NCBI GenBank assembly: GCA_963741385.1
Contig: CAVUHO010000006.1
Location: forward strand, 124,001-188,000
DNA from: Sulfomarinibacter sp963741385
GTDB lineage: Bacteria > Acidobacteriota > Thermoanaerobaculia > Thermoanaerobaculales > Sulfomarinibacteraceae
Direction of reading: 5' to 3'
Length of the DNA stretch: 64,000 nucleotides
Shown in pieces: positions 58,596 to 64,000 of this stretch. Position numbers and translations under genes: made by a program. Numbering within the stretch: position 1 is the stretch's first letter; every line of letters begins with the position of its first letter. The notes beneath the pieces were generated by a model. That model ran no database searches. It saw nothing but the letters and a program-made list of their open reading frames with translations, and was not told the DNA's origin.

Positions 58596-59201
58596 GAGTT
58601 GTTCGAGCCTCTCCACGCGGGCCTCGAGATCATCGACACGTTGCGAAAGACTGACAGCGCCCGCGGGTGCAAGCGCAGGTTCGAAGACAGTCGTCGGGAA
58701 CTCGGGTTGACCACCGACCAGGTGGGTCCAGCGCGCCTCCTTCTGACCCGGCTGGCGCGCGAGGTGGACGGTCAACGGCTCGTCTCCCGCCGCAAGGCCC
58801 GCCAAGGCGTGCTCGACCTCGAGAGTTGAGGCAAAACGGTGCATTCGTTCGGTTCGCGACCGGATCTCTCCTGAGGTCTGCGCTCCTCGCAACAGGAGCA
58901 CGGTCATCACCGCCCTGGTCTCTGGCGAAAGGTCCCACATGCGGTCGAGGCTGTGCCGCCACTTCCGGGCCCGCGCGCCGTCCACCGGCCACACCATGAC
59001 CTCGGCGTGCAGCCGATCGAGGGTACCTTCGACGTCCCTTTCGGAGAGCGCCATGACCGGGTCGCGATTGCTCGTCTGGTTGCACGCTCCGACCAGGGCG
59101 TTGACCGTCAGGGGGTAGGCGTCGGGCGTCGTCTGCTCCTTTTCGAGCAAACAGCCGAGCACCCGGATCTCCACAACGTCCAGTTCGCGGGGCAGTCGCA
59201 T
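58584..59201 (-). CDS. yceH: YceH/UPF0502 family protein
   Basis: Protein of 205 aa, the usual size. Signature N-terminus LDVVEIRVLGCLLEKEQTTPDAYPLTVNALVGACNQTSNRDPVM and the middle ETRAVMTVLLLRGAQTSGEIRSRTERMH match the family, which has two winged-helix domains. The C-terminus ends in a short coiled coil (VDDLEARVERLEQLL). Function is not established. Confidence 0.93.
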   Translation of the reverse strand: MRLPRELDVVEIRVLGCLLEKEQTTPDAYPLTVNALVGACNQTSNRDPVMALSERDVEGTLDRLHAEVMVWPVDGARARKWRHSLDRMWDLSPETRAVMTVLLLRGAQTSGEIRSRTERMHRFASTLEVEHALAGLAAGDEPLTVHLARQPGQKEARWTHLVGGQPEFPTTVFEPALAPAGAVSLSQRVDDLEARVERLEQLLTE

Positions 59202-59429
59202 GGGTCCTCCCGTTGTCCGGTCATTCTACTGCGGGCAGACGGCGGCGCCGATCAGTGGTAGAGGTTCTTGCCGGTGGCGGGCGGCAGACCCGGAGCTTCC
59301 AGGTTGCCGTTGTCGACGGCCCAGGCGAGACGCCGCTCGACCTCGAATTTCCGAAGCCCGGGTTCAAGAAATCCGATCCTCATCCCTCAAACCGCTCGAA
59401 TCTCCGGGTTTGTTGAGTACTATGTTTCC

Positions 59430-60863
59430 ATGCTGGATTTCCTCCTCGTCTTCTTCACGCTGATTGTCGCCCTGGTCCTTCGCGCAGAACCGCTGCATCG
59501 GCTGCGCACGCTCACGCTGCCGCTGGTGCTGACCGCGGTCGCCGCTCTGGCCCATCTGGTAGCCAACGCTCTCGGTGTAGATGAGGCCCTCACCCGCTGG
59601 ACACAGGTTCTGCTGGTGCTGGCCCTGGGTTTCCTGGTCGCCCGCGGCTGTCTGATTCTGGTTTTCGATTGGGTGCTGGTGCGGCGGATGGGCGTCACCC
59701 CTCCCCGGCTGATGAGGGAAGTGGTCGCCCTGCTCACCTACCTGGCCCTCGCCGCCATCATCCTACGCAGCATGGACGTCGAGGTCAGCGGCCTGATCAC
59801 CACGTCGGCGGTGATCACGGTGGTCGTCGGTCTCGCCCTCCAGCAGACCCTCGGTAACCTGCTGGCCGGGCTCGCCCTGGCGTGGGAACAACGGATCACG
59901 ATCGGCACCTGGGTCGAATTGAACGACCAGGTGGGGATCATCGAGCAGACCGGGTGGCGCTCGCTGGTGGCGCGGACGCGGCGCGGCGAACGGATCCTGG
60001 TCCCCAACTCCGACGTGGCCGCGGCCCGGGTCACGATCCTCGGTTCGGGAGAATACCCCGCTGTGGTGGCCATCCGACTGGGGGTCGCCTACGGGGCGCC
60101 GCCGGATGCTGTCAAAGAGGTGTTGCTTCGTGTCGCCACCGACATACCCGACGTGCTTTCAAGCCCGTCACCGAAGATCCTGACTCACGATTTCGCCGAC
60201 AGCGCGGTGGTCTACGAGGTCCGCCTCTGGAGCATGACCCCGTGGTGCCGCGACGACCTCACCGACGAGTTTCTGACCCGCGCCCACAGCGCGCTGGCCC
60301 GGGCGGGGATGGAGATCCCATTTCCGCAACGCACCCTGCATCGGGCGCGTGCCCAGCAGACGGGCGACACGGTCTTACTTCGAAAGTCTGCCCTGGCGGC
60401 ATCGCAGGTGTTCGGGGAGATTCCGGAAGAGGCAACGCTCACCCTCGCGGAGAACTCACGCCTGCGGAGGTACGCCCCCGGCGAGGCCGTGCTGCGCGCA
60501 GGGGAAGAATCAACCGCGATGTACCTGGTGGTCGAGGGAGAGGCGGTCGTCGAACAGAAGGGCCGCGAGTTCGCCAGGGTCGTGAAGGGCGATGTGTTCG
60601 GCGAGATGGCGTTTTTCACCGGCGAACGGCGAACCGCGACGGTTCGCGCCTCGGGCTCTCCCCTCGAGGTGATCGAAGTCGACGACGCCAGCATGCGTTC
60701 ACTCCTCGAACGCCACGGGGGCCTTACGGATCACCTTGCCGAGAAAATGGCAGCCCGTCGCCTCGAGGGGGAAGAGCTCCGCGACGAGACCGGCGCGCTC
60801 ATCTCACCGGCCGGTCTGGTGGCGCAATTCCGCAAGCACCTGCTGAAGATCATGGGCCTCTGA
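59430..60863 (+). CDS. MscS-like mechanosensitive channel with cyclic-nucleotide-binding domain
   Basis: Protein of 477 aa from the ATG at 59430. Five or so membrane helices in residues 1-170, the last being the MscS pore helix (VVVGLALQQTLGNLLAGLALAWEQ). The MscS beta domain follows (GTWVELNDQVGIIEQTGWRSLVARTRRGERILVPNS), then the alpha-beta domain to about 300, and a cNMP-binding fold at about 335-450 (YLVVEGEAVVEQKG..GDVFGEMAFFTGERRTATVRA, the phosphate-binding cassette). This is the bacterial cyclic-nucleotide-gated MscS type, whose gating by stretch versus nucleotide varies. Convergent with the next gene, 1 nt apart. Confidence 0.93.
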   Translation: MLDFLLVFFTLIVALVLRAEPLHRLRTLTLPLVLTAVAALAHLVANALGVDEALTRWTQVLLVLALGFLVARGCLILVFDWVLVRRMGVTPPRLMREVVALLTYLALAAIILRSMDVEVSGLITTSAVITVVVGLALQQTLGNLLAGLALAWEQRITIGTWVELNDQVGIIEQTGWRSLVARTRRGERILVPNSDVAAARVTILGSGEYPAVVAIRLGVAYGAPPDAVKEVLLRVATDIPDVLSSPSPKILTHDFADSAVVYEVRLWSMTPWCRDDLTDEFLTRAHSALARAGMEIPFPQRTLHRARAQQTGDTVLLRKSALAASQVFGEIPEEATLTLAENSRLRRYAPGEAVLRAGEESTAMYLVVEGEAVVEQKGREFARVVKGDVFGEMAFFTGERRTATVRASGSPLEVIEVDDASMRSLLERHGGLTDHLAEKMAARRLEGEELRDETGALISPAGLVAQFRKHLLKIMGL

Positions 60864-60864
60864 G

Positions 60865-61326
60865 TCAACCGAGGCGTGACAACGCGAAGGAAAACCCGAT
60901 GGCGGCGGCAACGCCCGCGCACGCGAGCCCGACGGCAAAGCAGGCCAGAACGACCCGCGACGCCCGCCACAGCTGACCGTCTGCCGACCCCCGGTCGAGA
61001 CGACGCCCGCGCCGGACGACGACTGCGATACAGAACACGTTGACGGCGACTGCCGCGCCGGCGAAGCCGACCTTGATGAGGTGAAGAGGTGTCACCGGGT
61101 CGGCCAAAACGAGCAACGAGACCCCGGTCACAACCACCGCCAGCACCAGCGGCGCTTCCACCAGCAGATCGATCCAGTAGTGGAGCCGGATGGTGGCGGC
61201 GTGCACCTCGCGGTGGCGAAACGGGTAGATCTCAATCACCGCCTCGGTCGCGACGACGCCGCCCCACAGGGACAGCACCACAAGGTGGACCATCGGCAGG
61301 ACGGGGCTGACAGAGGTTTCCACCAC
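60865..61326 (-). CDS. Four-helix membrane protein of unknown function
   Basis: Protein of 153 aa from a GTG at 61326 (AGGAGG at 6 nt). Helices at about 8-28, 55-75, 85-105 and 125-150. Histidines in YPFRHREVHAATIRLHYWIDLLVE could bind haem or metal but no family is recognised. Confidence 0.65.
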   Translation of the reverse strand: MVETSVSPVLPMVHLVVLSLWGGVVATEAVIEIYPFRHREVHAATIRLHYWIDLLVEAPLVLAVVVTGVSLLVLADPVTPLHLIKVGFAGAAVAVNVFCIAVVVRRGRRLDRGSADGQLWRASRVVLACFAVGLACAGVAAAIGFSFALSRLG

Positions 61327-61562
61327 GACGCGCCTCCTCCAACAGGAATTGGGACCTGTCCATTGTGGCACCTTCCGGGACGGCTTTCACATCACCCATG
61401 GCGGATTCTCAACGGGAACACCAGGTGAACGGAATTCGGAAAACACCTGGAAGAACCGGCCGGAGACGCCTCTGTTCCCGCTCGCGGCCGCCCGTGGTAG
61501 GCTTCACCACCGATCAACCAGCCCCGAGGGCCGGCCGCTCGCGAAACGGAGGGAGCTTGACC

Positions 61563-62228
61563 ATGAACCACTTGACGAGATTCTTCGCCATCGCCGCAAC
61601 CATCATCGGCGTTTCAATGCCGGTTGTTTCACAGGAGTCGCCGAACCTCCAGGCCCTGGGCGCCGGGTTGCGCCAAAACCTGGAAGAGCTGCAGAACTAC
61701 ACCTGTCAGTCAAAGATCACCTTTTGGGTCGATGGGGTCCAACGGCGGGTCGACGTCTACAAGATCCGGTACGACGAAAACGGCTGGTTGCAACGGACCC
61801 AGATCGGTGGCGAGACTGCGAAGGGCGAGGTCCGCGGGCCGGACGGCAAGAAGCTTTCCAAAAAACAGCACGAGGCCGCCCTCGAGTTCGTGACCAAGGC
61901 CAGAACCCAGTTGACCGCTTACCTCAGCCCGCTGTTCGCCGAGAAGGCGGTTGCCACGGCTACCGTGACGGTCGACGGGGACGTTTTTCGTCTGGAATCC
62001 AGAGACGTGGTCAACTCCGGCGACACGGTAGTGGTGGAGTTTTCGACTGCCACCCAGGAACCCAAGACGCTGCACGCAACAGCGACCATCGAAGGTTCGC
62101 CCATGGAGCTCGACGTGACGTTTCAGGTCCTCGACTTCGGCCCGTTCTGCCCGGCGAAGTCGGTCACCACCACCAGCTGGAACGGGATAAAGCTGCAGAT
62201 CACCACCGAGAACTCCGACTATTCGTGA
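61563..62228 (+). CDS. Secreted hypothetical protein, possibly LolA-like
   Basis: Protein of 221 aa; ATG at 61563 with GGGAG upstream. Signal peptide residues 1-23. The mature part (LRQNLEELQNYTCQSKITFWVDGVQRRVDVYKIRYDENGWLQRTQIGG) resembles exported Acidobacteria-type proteins with a curved beta-sheet that carries hydrophobic ligands, but this is a loose impression. Unknown function; not linked to a clear operon, although the next gene starts 25 nt downstream on the same strand. Confidence 0.65.
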   Translation: MNHLTRFFAIAATIIGVSMPVVSQESPNLQALGAGLRQNLEELQNYTCQSKITFWVDGVQRRVDVYKIRYDENGWLQRTQIGGETAKGEVRGPDGKKLSKKQHEAALEFVTKARTQLTAYLSPLFAEKAVATATVTVDGDVFRLESRDVVNSGDTVVVEFSTATQEPKTLHATATIEGSPMELDVTFQVLDFGPFCPAKSVTTTSWNGIKLQITTENSDYS

Positions 62229-62252
62229 TCCCGGTTGTTTCAATCACCGGAT

Positions 62253-63800
62253 ATGACGTTCCGCACAGCACGATTCGACAACAATGCTGCGAACCCGGCC
62301 GTGCGGGGCTCGGTCGCGCGGAGTGCCGCCCGATATGCAGTCGTCGCGGTTGCGATATTTTGGTGCTCGGCGGTCTCGGCTCAGGGAGAGAGGAACTTGG
62401 CGCCGGTTCCTGTCGATCACGCACCGTTCGTTCACACGAAAACCCTGACCACGGGAGCCGTTGTCTCGGATAACCTGGCCATCAACCCGTTTGCGTTCGA
62501 GGGGCTTGAAGCGAGCGATATCCAAGTCCTGAAAGCCTCGAACGTCGGCCGATTCTGCGACCCGTCAATTATGTTTGCCTGTCTTCTGGAAGCCCCGGTG
62601 GAACTGCCGACGGGCACCGTCGTCACCCGAATTGAGCTCGATGCCGTCGATTCCAGCCCGTCCTTCGTCAAGGCCAACTTCTACCGATGCCCGATCGGCG
62701 CCGCGGCCTGCGACCTCCTCGCCGAGGTGTCGACCGAGGGCACTCCCGGCCCCACCCAGGTCGGCGTCGACCTCGTGAATCCGGAACCGATCGACAACGA
62801 GAACTCGACCTATCTTGTCGAGGTCTTCCCCGGCAATGATGCCGTGACCCGCCTGGTCGGGTTGCGACTCGTCCTCGCCGGCCCAGAAAGTGTTGTCCGC
62901 AGCGAGGTCCTGGCGCTCCACGCGTACGCCTTCGAAGGCCGAACATCGGACGACCGCGACGCACTAAGAGCCGTCAGCGTCCAACGCTATTGCACTGGCA
63001 CGACCTGCACACTCGCGGCTCCGGTCGAACTGCCGTCCGGCGCCACGGTGACCCGCATCGACCTCGACGCCTACGACTTTGGATCGGCTTCCGTCGGAGC
63101 CACCTTCTCCCGGTGCGGCGTTGCCACGGCTCTGTGCACGGAAGTGGCGTCCGTGAGCACGACCGGCACACCGGGATTCGACCAGCCGGGGATGAATCTC
63201 ACAGTTCCCGAAGTCATTGACAACTCCGCTTTCACCTACCTCGTCGAGGTCTCGCTCGGGTCCGACAACAACACCCGTCTGATCGGCATGCGGTTCGACG
63301 TCCAACTGCCTTCGGCCTTCTCGCGAGATGACCGGCTGTCGATCGGTCCCTTTGCTTTCGAAGGCCACGAGGCAGCAGACAATGGCGTCATGAACGCGAC
63401 CAACGGCGAACGCTTCTGCGACGGTCAGAACTGCACCATGACAGCGCCGGTCGAGCTGCCCTCGGGGACCCGGTTGGATCGAATCGAGCTTTCAGGTTGG
63501 GACACCGACTCGGCCGACCTGCGGGCCGCCCTGATGCGCTGCCCGCTGGGCGTCGAGATCTGTGAAGAGGTGGCTGCGGTCTCCACCAGCGGAACTCCCG
63601 GCGCGACCGTGGTCCCCGTTGACCTCGGAACAGTCGAGGTCATCGACAACCGCCTCTTCACCTACATGATCGAGGTCGAAGGCGGACCCAACGCCGCGAC
63701 ATCGCTGCGGGCGGTCAGTCTGTCCATCGAGCGCGCACTGATCTTCAGCGACGGCTTCGGGAGCGGCGACACGATCCAGTGGTCCAACGCGGTTCCGTAG
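62253..63800 (+). CDS. Secreted protein with three ~130-residue repeats and DGFESG-like tail
   Basis: About 515 aa, started at ATG 62253 (a TTG at 62235 is possible). Signal peptide to about residue 43. Three homologous repeats follow: each opens with a PFAFEG/AYAFEG-type strand, has Cys pairs (RFCDPSIMFACLL; RYCTGTTCT; RFCDGQNCT), then APVELPSGTxVTRIELDA, a RCPxGxxxC site, VSTxGTPG and xDNxxxTYLVEV. The repeats should be separate disulfide-bearing beta domains. The C-terminus is IFSDGFGSGDTIQWSN. I do not recognise the repeat; ligand or partner unknown. Confidence 0.75.
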   Translation: MTFRTARFDNNAANPAVRGSVARSAARYAVVAVAIFWCSAVSAQGERNLAPVPVDHAPFVHTKTLTTGAVVSDNLAINPFAFEGLEASDIQVLKASNVGRFCDPSIMFACLLEAPVELPTGTVVTRIELDAVDSSPSFVKANFYRCPIGAAACDLLAEVSTEGTPGPTQVGVDLVNPEPIDNENSTYLVEVFPGNDAVTRLVGLRLVLAGPESVVRSEVLALHAYAFEGRTSDDRDALRAVSVQRYCTGTTCTLAAPVELPSGATVTRIDLDAYDFGSASVGATFSRCGVATALCTEVASVSTTGTPGFDQPGMNLTVPEVIDNSAFTYLVEVSLGSDNNTRLIGMRFDVQLPSAFSRDDRLSIGPFAFEGHEAADNGVMNATNGERFCDGQNCTMTAPVELPSGTRLDRIELSGWDTDSADLRAALMRCPLGVEICEEVAAVSTSGTPGATVVPVDLGTVEVIDNRLFTYMIEVEGGPNAATSLRAVSLSIERALIFSDGFGSGDTIQWSNAVP

Positions 63801-63854
63801 ACGCGCCGCGCCGGGCCCGCGAACGAGCCGCTGTGATCACGGTCCTCCACCCAA

Positions 63855-64000
63855 TCACCAGGGGATCGGATCGCCGTCGTAATTCCAATAGGTGCCCGAC
63901 TGAGCCGGCGTCAGTTTCGCAATCACGGCCCGCATTCCGGTAATGGACTGTTCGGGGGTCAGAGTCGCGCCGGCGCCGCCCATGTCGGTCTGCACCCAGC
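63855..64000 (-). CDS. Short-chain dehydrogenase, C-terminal part only
   Basis: The 48 codons at the window edge read WVQTDMGGAGATLTPEQSIT.. and end DGDPIPW. This matches the C-terminal end of C-factor-like SDRs (HPGWVxTDMGG..TPExS..G). The N-terminus lies outside the window. Confidence 0.75.
   Translation of the reverse strand, partial: WVQTDMGGAGATLTPEQSITGMRAVIAKLTPAQSGTYWNYDGDPIPW

Overview
The window is GC-rich bacterial chromosome, most likely from an environmental genome. The mix of genes (DUF885 and M3 peptidases, tricorn-type S41 remnant, FG-GAP and beta-helix secreted proteins ending in a DGFESG-like tail, Ser/Thr kinase with TPRs, TonB receptor with a carboxypeptidase-regulatory N-terminus) is what I would expect from Acidobacteriota, perhaps the Thermoanaerobaculia. 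That placement is an inference from gene content, not from a marker gene. Many genes carry single-base frameshifts whose two halves are otherwise well conserved, and these are densest at 8.6-15.2 kb. I read most of them as uncorrected sequencing indels and have annotated those genes as one interrupted CDS each.

Layout. 1-17.1 kb, minus strand: TetR regulator, operator dyad, TonB-dependent receptor, then a tightly packed run of alpha/beta hydrolase, DUF885 peptidase, alpha/beta hydrolase, GPH-type transporter, M19 dipeptidase, MFS transporter, amino-acid dehydrogenase, M3 peptidase, serine beta-lactamase-type hydrolase and amidohydrolase. Junctions are mostly ATGA or GTGA overlaps, so this reads as one uptake-and-breakdown operon for peptides or acylated/cyclic peptide-like compounds. 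17.1-19.2 kb: upp, tRNA-Arg(TCG) followed by a 180-bp tandem repeat that re-uses the last 22 nt of the tRNA gene, and dispersed palindromic repeats. 19.2-33.9 kb: mixed accessory genes (MBL-TPR protein, GST-hemerythrin fusion, exported Rossmann enzymes, hydrolases, oligoendopeptidase, two beta-helix proteins). 34-44 kb: FG-GAP protein, M19 lipoprotein, SPFH plus ribbon-helix-helix gene, acyl-CoA dehydrogenase, RsgA, TPR protein. 44-50.8 kb: histidine phosphatase, duplicated D-aminoacylase-like lipoproteins, a decayed tricorn protease, homocysteine methyltransferase, and 39-bp tandem arrays. 51-64 kb: patatin, MAPEG, GH44 glycosidase, Ser/Thr kinase, PlsC, STAS, YceH, cyclic-nucleotide-type MscS channel, secreted proteins and a truncated SDR.

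The most unusual items are (i) the tRNA-Arg gene with tRNA-3'-end-containing 180-bp repeats, which parallels the E. coli tyrT/rtT arrangement, (ii) the TetR/TonB/peptidase operon, (iii) a 39-bp repeat unit amplified at three loci at the edge of a dispersed palindromic repeat, and (iv) a shared C-terminal tail on four otherwise unrelated exported proteins.
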